Source: Vibrio lentus (GTDB lineage Bacteria; Pseudomonadota; Gammaproteobacteria; Enterobacterales; Vibrionaceae). From it: DNA of 64,000 bases. Position numbers and translations under genes: made by a program. Every line of letters begins with the position of its first letter. Positions within the stretch are counted from its first letter, which is position 1. The stretch spans positions 2,356,001-2,420,000 of the forward strand of contig NZ_JAUFQE010000002.1 in the NCBI RefSeq assembly GCF_030409755.1, written 5' to 3'. The notes beneath the pieces are model-generated. The model was not told the DNA's origin, searched no databases, and worked only from the letters and a program-made list of their open reading frames with translations. Below are positions 52,916-61,387 of this stretch, one piece after another.

Positions 52916-53371
52916 CTAGCTAAAAGACATGAAAAGATAGCTCATAATGATCGCATCTTCGTTGCCTTGCTTAGTTGGGTAATAGTTACGACGACGGTCA
53001 ACTTCATTAAAGCCAGCCTTCTCGTAAAGATTAAACGCATTCACATTACTTTCGCGAACTTCCAGCCAAGCACTTTCAGCGTCAGCTTGTTCACACATAT
53101 CGAGAAAGTGCTCAACCAAAGCTTTGCCGTAACCTTTACCTTGCTGCTTGGGGTCAACTGCTATCGTCAGCAAAGTCACTTCACCGACAATGTTCTGAGC
53201 ATAGAAATAGCCGACAACCTCTCCGTCCACCTCTAAAACACGGTGGCAGCCTCCACGGCTACTAAGATCACGAATCATGTTTTCAGACCAAGGATGAGAA
53301 TGCGCGGTCTGCTCTATCTGCCAAATAGCGTCGAGGTGTTGTTCTGAAGTGGGTAATAATTGATTAGTCAT
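52916..53371 (-). CDS. rimI: Ribosomal protein S18-alanine N-acetyltransferase
   Basis: A 151-residue GNAT enzyme with the acetyl-CoA loop VDPKQQGKGYGKALV and C-terminal VRESNVNAFNLYEKAGF. It acetylates the N-terminus of ribosomal protein S18. The ATG at 53371 overlaps the holD stop; a GTG at 53377 is a less likely start. The holD-rimI overlap is the same as in E. coli. Confidence 0.93.
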   Translation of the reverse strand: MTNQLLPTSEQHLDAIWQIEQTAHSHPWSENMIRDLSSRGGCHRVLEVDGEVVGYFYAQNIVGEVTLLTIAVDPKQQGKGYGKALVEHFLDMCEQADAESAWLEVRESNVNAFNLYEKAGFNEVDRRRNYYPTKQGNEDAIIMSYLFMSFS

Positions 53372-53762
53372 AAGCACAAATTTGTTGCCATAAGTCGCGG
53401 CGATGTTGGTTATTACCGTTAATGTCAGACAGTAATGGAGATTGAAGTGTTTTTGCCTTCAGTTCATGGGCAGAGTCACAACCAGCAAACCATACCCATT
53501 CAACCGAACCTAAATCCACAGCAGACAAGTGTTGCGGTTGAAGGTGTAAAGCTTGAGATAAGTCGAGCTTGATACTTTTAAGTACGCGTTCAAACATCAC
53601 GGCGAGATCTTCCTGAGGTTTTTCAGCAGAAACCAATAGTAACTTGCAGTCGCTCGATAGCGGAATCAATTCAGATTCGTAGCCAGCCAAGCGCTCTGGA
53701 TGACTAAGCTCCCATTGGCTAATGCCCATCTCTTGCAGGTATTGTGCGTGTGTTTGTGACAT
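53364..53762 (-). CDS. holD: DNA polymerase III psi subunit
   Basis: About 132 residues. QYLQEMGISQWELSHPERL and the C-terminal RRDLWQQICAYD match HolD, which links the clamp loader to SSB through chi. The ATG at 53762 gives a length near E. coli's 137; an ATG at 53828 would add 22 residues. The longest frame start at 53864 falls inside the upstream gene's terminator hairpin and is rejected. No start has a good ribosome site. The 3' end overlaps rimI. Confidence 0.9.
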   Translation of the reverse strand: MSQTHAQYLQEMGISQWELSHPERLAGYESELIPLSSDCKLLLVSAEKPQEDLAVMFERVLKSIKLDLSQALHLQPQHLSAVDLGSVEWVWFAGCDSAHELKAKTLQSPLLSDINGNNQHRRDLWQQICAYD

Positions 53763-53843
53763 ATCTAGCGGTGTAACCTTAGGTTTATTGGTATTGGTCT
53801 TGTTAGAGCGAACTGAAAAGAAGCTCATTGGGGCTGATACTAA

Positions 53844-53875
53844 CAAAAAATAAAGGAGCATCAAGCTCCTTTATT
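53844..53875 (-). terminator. Rho-independent terminator after the acetyltransferase gene
   Basis: An 11-bp stem AATAAAGGAGC/GCTCCTTTATT with a 5-nt loop and, on the minus strand, TTTTTT. It separates the ubiT-yhbS unit from holD. Confidence 0.88.
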
Positions 53876-53917
53876 TAGACTAAATCAGTTTGCATCATAT
53901 TGCTTAGTGAATAAGAC

Positions 53918-54421
53918 CTATAAGTCGTTAAACTCAGGGCTATAAGCAATCTTACCTGAATGGCCAGCAAGTACGCCGTCGACTAACTCGATAGCTTGGA
54001 AGGCACCTTCAGGTACATCCCAAATGCAGCTAAAGCCAAACTCACTTGCGGCTTTAAAACCAAAACGACCGTAGTAAGCAGGATCACCGAGCACAACACA
54101 GGCTGGGTATCCAAAATCAACCAAAGTAGAGAAAGCTTCTTCAACCAAGGATTTTGCGATGCCTTGGTTTCGGCACTCTGCTTTTACCGCTAAAGGAGCC
54201 AGGCCTTGCCAGTTATGGTCTTCGCCATCAAGCGTCACAGGGCTAAACATCAGGTGACCAACCACCTCACCATCTTCTGAACAAGCCACCAGCGACAAGG
54301 TTAAATGACTATTCTCACGTAAGCTCATAACCAAATTAGCTTCTGCATCCGTTTCAAAAACAGATTTCAATAAACGATCAATGACAAGTATATCTGCCGG
54401 TGCTTCAGTTCGAATAAGCAT
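53918..54421 (-). CDS. yhbS: GNAT-family N-acetyltransferase, YhbS-like
   Basis: A 167-residue acetyltransferase with APLAVKAECRNQGIAKSLVEE as acetyl-CoA site and GDPAYYGRFGF, which is typical of the YhbS branch. Order ubiT(yhbT)-yhbS matches E. coli. Substrate unknown. It overlaps ubiT by 17 bp. Confidence 0.85.
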   Translation of the reverse strand: MLIRTEAPADILVIDRLLKSVFETDAEANLVMSLRENSHLTLSLVACSEDGEVVGHLMFSPVTLDGEDHNWQGLAPLAVKAECRNQGIAKSLVEEAFSTLVDFGYPACVVLGDPAYYGRFGFKAASEFGFSCIWDVPEGAFQAIELVDGVLAGHSGKIAYSPEFNDL

Positions 54422-54932
54422 TCATTACCTCACTTTGTGTATCTGGGGATTGTACTCCCTTCTGCACAAAATCAGCTAATTGATTTAACAAAGTTTTCAT
54501 AGGAGTCGGCAATAAGTCCAAATCTACGCTATCCATCAAGTTTTTGACCTCTAAACCGAGCTCAGTATCCCCCTCAATCGACAGTCGACGCTGGAAGAAA
54601 AGCGTATCTGGGTCTTCTTTACGCCCTGCAATAAGCACAAGATCATTAAGGTTACCGCTAAAGCTTACATCTTCAGAAACCTCTTTATCAGCTACAACTA
54701 GTTGCTCATTTTGGTAGCTAATACACCAACTTAATCCCATATCCTTGATCGAAACTTTAAGCCACTTATCTTCAAGGAACTCAAAGTCACCGTCTTCTAG
54801 AGCTTCTTTGAATACACTTTTCAGCGCTTCCAATAAGGCTCTTTTTTGTACTGTTTTAGGCAATAACTGGACTGGAGATCGCAAAATTGATGCGGCATTT
54901 TGAACTAGTTGAGTGCGAATCTTGTTTATCAC
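54405..54932 (-). CDS. ubiT: UbiT: SCP2-domain accessory factor for anaerobic ubiquinone synthesis
   Basis: About 175 residues with an SCP2 lipid-binding fold; DPDTLFFQRRLSIEGDTELG is nearly identical to E. coli YhbT/UbiT. It is thought to carry ubiquinone intermediates for the oxygen-independent pathway with UbiU and UbiV. I chose GTG at 54932 (GGAT upstream) because it gives the family's N-terminus; the frame extends upstream to 54974. Confidence 0.9.
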   Translation of the reverse strand: MINKIRTQLVQNAASILRSPVQLLPKTVQKRALLEALKSVFKEALEDGDFEFLEDKWLKVSIKDMGLSWCISYQNEQLVVADKEVSEDVSFSGNLNDLVLIAGRKEDPDTLFFQRRLSIEGDTELGLEVKNLMDSVDLDLLPTPMKTLLNQLADFVQKGVQSPDTQSEVMNAYSN

Positions 54933-55005
54933 GTGACTTATCCGTAACTTTGTCAATAATATGGAATGCATCATAAATGATGTTAAAAACTCAGTTACTG
55001 TTATG

Positions 55006-55029
55006 TATCAAATTTACTCCTCTTTGATA
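55006..55029. promoter_or_regulatory. Inverted repeat between ubiT and the GGDEF-EAL gene
   Basis: Arms TATCAAA and TTTGATA with a 10-bp spacer. Each arm contains an FNR-like TTGAT half-site, but their orientation is opposite to a normal FNR box, so the regulator is unclear. Confidence 0.35.
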
Positions 55030-55189
55030 CTCGACCTTTAATATCCTGAAAATCACAGTTATAGTAACTCAGGTAATGAGAATTACAGCGAATCGCTGCG
55101 CTCACAGGTAGATACCAATAATTACACACAAGTAATAAGTATTTATCTATAGTGAATATTCAAGCTCTTGGAGAATTGGTAGTACTTTG

Positions 55190-57229
55190 ATGCCTCCCCA
55201 GCAACTACAACATTGGTTTACTCAGTTAACTGCGAACAGTCCGTTCTTTTTTGCAGTTCTTGATGCTCAACATAATTACCTTATGGTTAATGAGCGTTAC
55301 TGTGATATTGCTGGTTTAACTCAAACTGAGCTTACAGGCATGAATGATCGCCAAACCTTAGGCGAGCAATTCTACCAACATCTAAAGCCGTATTATGAGC
55401 GCGCATTCAATGGTGAAGCGATTGAAGCAGAAGTCACTCTCAACGAGACTGACCTCGACACTAGCCTTCATTTCAGCCTTGCCCCTCTCACTAACGGCAA
55501 CAAAACCGATTACATCGTCTTTCACGCCTTTGACACCTCAGAAAATCAAGTCCTCGTTCGCTCCCTAGAAGAATCTGAAGCGAAGTTCCACAAGCTTTCT
55601 CAACTGCTACCTGACGGACTGCTTTTGGTTGAGAACGACTATATTTTGTCATCTAACCCTGCAGCAGCAAGATTACTTGGTTTCAACTCACCATCAGAGT
55701 TGCTAGGTGAAGAGCTAGGCCGTCTGTTTATCGATGAACAAACCAAAACTGTCTTTAATAATAGGCTGAGTTCTATTATTTCCGAGTCGGGTTTGGTTTG
55801 TTTAACAGGCGCTCGATGTGGCTTTGAACGTAAGGTTCAACTTCATATCGACTCGACCGCGGTGCTAGGAAACAGTACACAATTAGTACTTATCCAAGAT
55901 GCACAGGAAACAGCAAAACAGTTTACTCCGGCAAACAGTGAAGATGCCTATATTGATGCGCTCACCAAACTCTACAATCGAGTAGGATTTACCAAGCGCC
56001 TTGAGCAATTCATTCACAACAATACACCCGTTGTGATGCTCTACTTAGACATTGATAACTTCAAGAATATCAATGACTCCTTAGGTCACCACATCGGTGA
56101 TAAGGTCATCAAAGAAGTCGCATCTCGCCTAAAACGCCTACTTCCTCGTCAAGCGGTAGTCGGCCACCTTGGCGGAGATGAGTTTGGTATCATCCTGCCA
56201 GAGCCGGAACATCAACGAACACCTGAAGCCTTATCTGAAAAGATCATCGCTCTGATCAATCAACCCTTCGATCTTCACCATTTCAGTAAACGCTTAGCTT
56301 GTTCTATTGGCAGCGTGAGCTTTCCTCAAGATGGTACAGACGCACGTATCCTGCTGCAAAACGCCGATACCGCGATGTATGAAGCCAAAGATCGTGGTCG
56401 TAATCGTCTGATTAAGTTCAACGAACAGATGAACAAAGAAGCACGTATGCGACTGTGGCTTGAGATAGAGCTGCAAAAAGCACTGCAACAAAATGGACTC
56501 GAGGTTTGGTATCAGCCGAAAGTGAATGCCCGTGATTTCACCATCAACGGCGCAGAAGCTCTGGTTCGTTGGAAGCACCCTGTTGAAGGCTACATCAGCC
56601 CTGCCGCATTCATCCCAGTAGCGGAACGTGCAGGTCTTATCGAACAGCTTGGTCGTGTGGTAATGCGTGAAGTATTTGCGACGGTTAAGCGTTGGAAGAT
56701 GCAAGGTATCCTGCCTGGGCGAGTGGCGATCAACTTGTCTCCAGAACAGTTTGGTAACCCAAAGCTGATTGATTACGTTGAAAAGCTACTCCGTTCAACA
56801 GAGCTTGACCCAAGCGCGATTACTTTTGAGCTGACAGAAAGTGCTGTGATGAGTGACAGCGAACACACGCTACAAATGCTAAACGCTATCAAGAAACTCG
56901 GATTCGCCTTGTCCATCGATGACTTTGGTACAGGCTATTCATCGCTGTCTTACCTAGCTCGCTTCCCTATTGATGAGCTCAAGATTGACCGTGCATTTAT
57001 CTCTGATATCGACACTCTGCCGAAACAAATTACAGTAATCGAAAACATCATCAACCTTGGTAAATCTCTCGATTTAACTGTGGTTGCAGAAGGTGTCGAA
57101 ACCAGTGAGCAAGCGACGCTTCTATCAAACCTCAACTGTAGCTCCATTCAAGGTTTCCACTTCTATCGTCCTCAACCAAAACAAGACGTCGAAGAGCTGT
57201 TCGCACAAAACCGCCGTCATAAGAACTAA
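55190..57229 (+). CDS. PAS-PAS-GGDEF-EAL protein, c-di-GMP cyclase/phosphodiesterase
   Basis: About 679 residues from ATG 55190 (TTG 55187 is next to it). Two N-terminal PAS-type domains lie at about 10-125 and 130-245. A GGDEF domain follows with an intact GGDEF at 328-332, then an EAL domain with EAL at 456-458 and the DDFGTGYSS and KIDRAFI motifs. Both catalytic domains look active, so net direction cannot be predicted. No membrane segment is visible, so it is probably a cytoplasmic sensor. It sits between ubiT and ubiU. Confidence 0.92.
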   Translation: MPPQQLQHWFTQLTANSPFFFAVLDAQHNYLMVNERYCDIAGLTQTELTGMNDRQTLGEQFYQHLKPYYERAFNGEAIEAEVTLNETDLDTSLHFSLAPLTNGNKTDYIVFHAFDTSENQVLVRSLEESEAKFHKLSQLLPDGLLLVENDYILSSNPAAARLLGFNSPSELLGEELGRLFIDEQTKTVFNNRLSSIISESGLVCLTGARCGFERKVQLHIDSTAVLGNSTQLVLIQDAQETAKQFTPANSEDAYIDALTKLYNRVGFTKRLEQFIHNNTPVVMLYLDIDNFKNINDSLGHHIGDKVIKEVASRLKRLLPRQAVVGHLGGDEFGIILPEPEHQRTPEALSEKIIALINQPFDLHHFSKRLACSIGSVSFPQDGTDARILLQNADTAMYEAKDRGRNRLIKFNEQMNKEARMRLWLEIELQKALQQNGLEVWYQPKVNARDFTINGAEALVRWKHPVEGYISPAAFIPVAERAGLIEQLGRVVMREVFATVKRWKMQGILPGRVAINLSPEQFGNPKLIDYVEKLLRSTELDPSAITFELTESAVMSDSEHTLQMLNAIKKLGFALSIDDFGTGYSSLSYLARFPIDELKIDRAFISDIDTLPKQITVIENIINLGKSLDLTVVAEGVETSEQATLLSNLNCSSIQGFHFYRPQPKQDVEELFAQNRRHKN

Positions 57230-57332
57230 TTAGAAGATTCGAATACGTCATCCTCTAAAAGCTTAACCAACACATAAAACGGCTACTCGTCAGTACCTCA
57301 AACGGAGTAAAAGCAGATTTATCCATCTAAAC

Positions 57333-57346
57333 CTGCCTTACATCAA
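57333..57346 (+). promoter_or_regulatory. Possible degenerate FNR site upstream of ubiU
   Basis: One good ATCAA half with a poor partner half, 63 bp before the ubiU ATG. E. coli ubiUV is known to respond to FNR; the site itself is weak. Confidence 0.25.
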
Positions 57347-57409
57347 TTCCGTCATTCATAATTCTTCATAAAATGCTCGCTTCAATTTCATTCTACTGGT
57401 AGTGAGCAA

Positions 57410-58423
57410 ATGGAACTCTTATGCCCAGCGGGTAACTTACCTGCTTTGAAAACCGCCATTGATTGCGGTGCGGATGCTGTCTATATCGGATTCAAAGACG
57501 ATACCAATGCCCGACACTTTGCAGGCCTAAACTTTGCGGGTAAAAAGCTCGATCGTGCCGTGCAATACGTGCATGACCGCAACAAGAAAATTCACGTTGC
57601 CTTAAACACTTTTGCTCACCCAAATGGCTTCGAACGTTGGACCAATGCCGTAGACAACGCGGCAGCACTGGGTGTTGATGCGCTGATCATCGCGGATATT
57701 GCGGTTCTTGAATACGCAGCAAATAAATACCCAGATTTAGAACTGCACCTATCAGTACAAGCTTCTGCGACCAATGCAGCTGCGATCGATTTCTACCACA
57801 AGAACTTCAATGTAAAGCGTGTGGTATTGCCGCGCGTATTGTCGATTCATCAGGTCAAACAGCTTTCTCGTAACATCACCTCTGACGTTGACCTTGAAGT
57901 ATTCGCTTTCGGTAGTTTATGCATCATGGCTGAAGGCCGTTGCTACCTCTCTTCATACATGACCGGTGAATCCCCTAACACGGTAGGCGCTTGTTCTCCG
58001 GCGAAATATGTACGCTGGCAAGAAACAGAAACCGGCCTAGAGTCGCGCTTGAATGAAATCTTGATTGATAAGTACGTAGCAGGCGAAAACGCGGGCTACC
58101 CAACACTGTGTAAAGGTCGCTTTGAAGCGGACATCGATGGCGAACGCAAGCGCTACCATGCACTTGAAGAGCCAACGAGCCTTAATACGCTATCAATGCT
58201 GCCAGAGCTATTCGCAGCAAATGTTGCTTCAGTGAAGATTGAAGGTCGTCAGCGTAGCCCTGCTTATGTAGAACAAGTGACTCGTACGTGGCGTGCGGCC
58301 ATTGATCGCTACTTAGCGAATCCAGAACAATACCAAGTAGAACAAGCTTGGAATGCGACACTGGCGAACGTATCTGAAGGCACACAAACCACTCTTGGTG
58401 CTTACCACCGCAAATGGCAATAG
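57410..58423 (+). CDS. ubiU: UbiU: U32-family protein for oxygen-independent hydroxylation in ubiquinone synthesis
   Basis: A 337-residue U32 peptidase-like protein, start MELLCPAGNLPALKTAIDCG. The four iron-sulfur cysteines known from E. coli UbiU (169, 176, 193, 232) are present here at 171, 178, 195 and 234 with identical spacing. With UbiV it forms a complex that uses prephenate-derived oxygen in ubiquinone ring hydroxylation. 18 bp separate it from ubiV. Confidence 0.96.
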   Translation: MELLCPAGNLPALKTAIDCGADAVYIGFKDDTNARHFAGLNFAGKKLDRAVQYVHDRNKKIHVALNTFAHPNGFERWTNAVDNAAALGVDALIIADIAVLEYAANKYPDLELHLSVQASATNAAAIDFYHKNFNVKRVVLPRVLSIHQVKQLSRNITSDVDLEVFAFGSLCIMAEGRCYLSSYMTGESPNTVGACSPAKYVRWQETETGLESRLNEILIDKYVAGENAGYPTLCKGRFEADIDGERKRYHALEEPTSLNTLSMLPELFAANVASVKIEGRQRSPAYVEQVTRTWRAAIDRYLANPEQYQVEQAWNATLANVSEGTQTTLGAYHRKWQ

Positions 58424-58441
58424 CGCCAAATGGAGAACTCA

Positions 58442-59320
58442 ATGAAATACGCATTAGGCCCTCTACTCTACTTTTGGCCAAAACAGGACGTTGAAAGCTT
58501 CTATGAGCAAGCAAAATCTAGCTCTGCCGACATCATCTACCTTGGTGAAGCCGTGTGTTCAAAGCGTCGTGAGATGAAAGCCAAACACTGGATGGACATT
58601 GCCAAAGAGCTGTCTGCTTCAGGTAAGCAAGTGGTGCTATCGACGATGGCGTTGTTGGAAGCGCCAAGCGAAGTCAACATCATGAAGAAGTACATTGATA
58701 ATGGTGACTTCGCGATTGAAGCCAACGACGTATCGGCTATTCAATTAGCCAGCGAAAGCAAAGTACCGTTCGTGGTTGGCCCTGCGGTTAACACCTACAA
58801 TGCACGCACGCTGAACCTGTTTTTGAAGCAAGGTATGACGCGCTGGTGTATGCCTGTTGAGCTTTCTCGTGAATGGCTGAGTAACGTCATGACACAATGT
58901 GAAGAGCTTAATATTCGTAATAAGTTCGAAGTCGAAGTGTTTAGCCACGGCTACTTACCGCTTGCTTACTCGGCACGCTGCTTTACCGCTCGCGCTGAAA
59001 ACAAAGCCAAAGACGATTGCGAAACCTGCTGCATCAAATATCCAACAGGTCTCCAAGTCGATAGCCAAGAAGGTCAGTCGGTCTTTAACCTTAACGGCAT
59101 CCAAACCCAATCGGGTTACTGCTACAACCTAGTCAATGACTTGCCGAGCATGCATGACTTGGTCGACGTGGTTCGTTTGAGCCCATTAGGTATCGATACC
59201 TTCTCTGAGCTCAACAACTTCAAAGCCAATGAGCATGGCCAAAAGCCAATGACCATTGAAAACCGTCAATGTAACGGATACTGGCACCAACTTGCAGGTT
59301 TAGAAGTTAAGAACATCTAA
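58442..59320 (+). CDS. ubiV: UbiV: U32-family partner of UbiU
   Basis: A 292-residue protein. The ATG at 58442 has GGAG 6 nt upstream and gives MKYALGPLLYFWPK, as in E. coli; an ATG four codons earlier is rejected. Cluster cysteines are visible: C39 in GEAVCSKRR, and SARCFTAR then a Cys 13 residues later and one at +17 in CETCC, matching C180, C193 and C197 of E. coli. Same operon as ubiU. Confidence 0.96.
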   Translation: MKYALGPLLYFWPKQDVESFYEQAKSSSADIIYLGEAVCSKRREMKAKHWMDIAKELSASGKQVVLSTMALLEAPSEVNIMKKYIDNGDFAIEANDVSAIQLASESKVPFVVGPAVNTYNARTLNLFLKQGMTRWCMPVELSREWLSNVMTQCEELNIRNKFEVEVFSHGYLPLAYSARCFTARAENKAKDDCETCCIKYPTGLQVDSQEGQSVFNLNGIQTQSGYCYNLVNDLPSMHDLVDVVRLSPLGIDTFSELNNFKANEHGQKPMTIENRQCNGYWHQLAGLEVKNI

Positions 59321-59352
59321 CTCCTCTCGTTGAGCCAGTCAGTCATGGATAC

Positions 59353-59384
59353 AAAAAAGGCCTAGCATTCGCTAGACCTTTTTC
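59353..59384. terminator. Terminator between ubiV and the MATE gene
   Basis: Stem AAAAAGG-C-CTAGC/GCTAG-A-CCTTTTT with one mismatch and a 4-nt loop; A and T tracts on both sides fit use by both convergent genes. Confidence 0.88.
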
Positions 59385-59405
59385 ATTCAGCTCAATAAAA
59401 ACGAC

Positions 59406-60743
59406 CTACGCCGTCGCGGTTTCCAGCGGCGCAGCATCGAGCTTCTTTACGTCTTTGTAGAGCATAATCATAACAACTACGCTTAACGCGATATTGGACA
59501 ATGGATACGCTATCCAGATCCCCGGCACACCGTACAACTTAGGCATAATGTACAAGAAAGGCAGTTGGATAAGCATGTTACCTATCGTCACAAACATCGC
59601 CTTACTGCCCTTGTTCACCGCTTGATAGTAAGCACCCGCTACCACTAAGAAACCATCAAGCGCCAATGCAAACATGTGTAGTCGAATACCTAACACAGTG
59701 TACTCAACTAGCTGAGGTTCATCTGAGTTAAAGACGGAAACAAACTCACGTGGGAACGCATTCAACAACAACACAAACGCCACACCAATCAAGACAGAGC
59801 TCACCATCGCAATCTTCAGTAACTTACGAATATTCGCTTGATTGCGAGCGCCATGGTTGTAACTGACTAAAGGCTGCATACCATTTGCGATGCCTTCCGC
59901 TGTGAGGTAATAAACCGTCACGATGTAGCCCAAAATAGCGTAAGCACCAATCATCAACTGGTCGCCATACTGGGAGAACAAGGCATTATGCAGCGCCACC
60001 ATCATCGAACCATACGCATACATAAAGAAGCTTGATGTACCGATAGCGAAGATTTCAGGAATTACCGATAACTTCAATCTCAGTTCATTCCAACGTAAAC
60101 GCAAGTTTGCTCGACGTGAAAAGAAGTAAGCCAGACCCAGGCCTGTTACCACAAACTGAGCCATTGCAGTTGCCAATGCAGCACCCTTCAACTCCCAACC
60201 AAACTGAGCGATAAACAGGTAATCCAATACAATATTGATCACCGCACCAACAATCATCAGTATGGTGGCCAAGTTCGGGCTGTCATCGTTACGCAGTAAA
60301 AATGGCATCGCAATAGAGCCTAAGGTAAAGACACTTGCACCAATTAGGATATGTAAGTACTGCAGGCCAAGCTCATACACTCGACCTTCCGCGCCCTGCC
60401 AAAGCAAAAAGTTATCGGCAAACAGAAACAACAATCCAGAGACAATTGGCGTTATCGCCAACAGCAAGGTTAAACCCGTTGCTAAAATCTGCTTGGCACC
60501 TTTGGGGTCTTTTTCGCCTTGGCGAATCGAGACAAGGGCACCCGTACCCACGCCCACCAGCATACCAATGCCGAGAATCGACCCAATAACAGGCCACGCG
60601 ACGTTAATACCCGCAAGTCCATCAGCACCGACATAACGGCCGATAAAGATGCCATCTACCACTTGGTAAAGGCCGTTCACTAACATAGCCGCTACGGTAG
60701 GAATTGTGTATCGCCAGAATTGACGACTAATTGAGTTACTCAT
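59406..60743 (-). CDS. MATE-family exporter under likely MarR control
   Basis: A 445-residue inner-membrane protein with about 12 membrane segments; IPTVAAMLVNGLYQVVDGIFIG and AWPVIGSILGIGMLVGVGTG fit the VmrA/DinF-like MATE branch. The upstream gap to the marR-type gene contains a palindrome that recurs upstream of the regulator itself. Drug substrates are unknown. It is not closely similar to the MATE protein at 5504. Confidence 0.9.
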   Translation of the reverse strand: MSNSISRQFWRYTIPTVAAMLVNGLYQVVDGIFIGRYVGADGLAGINVAWPVIGSILGIGMLVGVGTGALVSIRQGEKDPKGAKQILATGLTLLLAITPIVSGLLFLFADNFLLWQGAEGRVYELGLQYLHILIGASVFTLGSIAMPFLLRNDDSPNLATILMIVGAVINIVLDYLFIAQFGWELKGAALATAMAQFVVTGLGLAYFFSRRANLRLRWNELRLKLSVIPEIFAIGTSSFFMYAYGSMMVALHNALFSQYGDQLMIGAYAILGYIVTVYYLTAEGIANGMQPLVSYNHGARNQANIRKLLKIAMVSSVLIGVAFVLLLNAFPREFVSVFNSDEPQLVEYTVLGIRLHMFALALDGFLVVAGAYYQAVNKGSKAMFVTIGNMLIQLPFLYIMPKLYGVPGIWIAYPLSNIALSVVVMIMLYKDVKKLDAAPLETATA

Positions 60744-60803
60744 TTCTTACTCTACTTTCTTTCATCTATTGAGCCGCACTAAAATGAGATACGACTCTAA
60801 AAA

Positions 60804-60824
60804 TTAGTTAACAAGGCTAACTAA
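60804..60824. promoter_or_regulatory. Likely MarR operator before the MATE gene
   Basis: Arms TTAGTTAAC and GCTAACTAA around AAG; 8 of 9 arm positions pair. It lies about 60 bp before the MATE start, in the gap after the regulator gene. Confidence 0.75.
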
Positions 60825-60837
60825 ATATTTAAACTAA

Positions 60838-61245
60838 TTACTTCAACGCTTTATCTAACAGTTGATTCAACAGTTGGGATTCTTGCTCAGATAAACGGCT
60901 CTCAAGCGTTTGTGCCATCACCTGATAAATCTTACTTTCTTCTTCCAAACCAATTTCAGCTTTCTTGGTTAAAATGACCAACTTAGAGCGTGCATCCTCA
61001 AGCGAGGCTTGGCGCTCTACGAGTCCTTTTCTTTCTAGCCTTTGAACCATAGTCGTGGCAGAAGGTTTTGTCACCTGCATCTCAATAGCAAGGTCTGTTA
61101 GCCGAATAGGCTCTGGTGAAGCTTGAATGACCTTCAAATAATCGTACTCATTAAAGCTCAGCTGGCAGATAGGATCTTCATTCACTTGAGTGCGCCATAT
61201 CTTAGAAGCAAAGCGTTCAATTTTTTCTAGATTCTGATCCAACAT
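60838..61245 (-). CDS. MarR-family transcriptional regulator
   Basis: About 135 residues. The winged helix is visible in IRLTDLAIEMQVTKPSATTM and RLERKGLVERQASLEDARSK, where the wing Asp-x-Arg is conserved. The ATG at 61245 is chosen because the longer frame to 61281 would run through the operator at 61271. It precedes the MATE gene on the same strand, and the two matching palindromes suggest that it represses itself and the exporter. Confidence 0.88.
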   Translation of the reverse strand: MLDQNLEKIERFASKIWRTQVNEDPICQLSFNEYDYLKVIQASPEPIRLTDLAIEMQVTKPSATTMVQRLERKGLVERQASLEDARSKLVILTKKAEIGLEEESKIYQVMAQTLESRLSEQESQLLNQLLDKALK

Positions 61246-61270
61246 AGATTTCCAACCACAGAATTTACAT

Positions 61271-61291
61271 TTAGTTAGCAAGGCTAACTAT
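61271..61291. promoter_or_regulatory. Likely MarR operator before the regulator gene
   Basis: Arms TTAGTTAGC and GCTAACTAT around AAG, with a perfect 8-bp inverted repeat, 26 bp upstream of the marR-type start. It shares 19 of 21 bases with the site at 60804. Confidence 0.8.
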
Positions 61292-61340
61292 TTTAATATT
61301 GTTTGATTTTAAAGCAACCAAAAACTAAACAACGCGCATA

Positions 61341-61368
61341 AAAAAACCGCTGACTGGCAGCGGTTTTT
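61341..61368 (-). terminator. Rho-independent terminator after nlpI
   Basis: Stem AACCGCTG/CAGCGGTT with a 5-nt loop and a T-run on the minus strand, 20 bp after the nlpI stop. Confidence 0.9.
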
Positions 61369-61387
61369 AATATTCTTACTATGTAAC

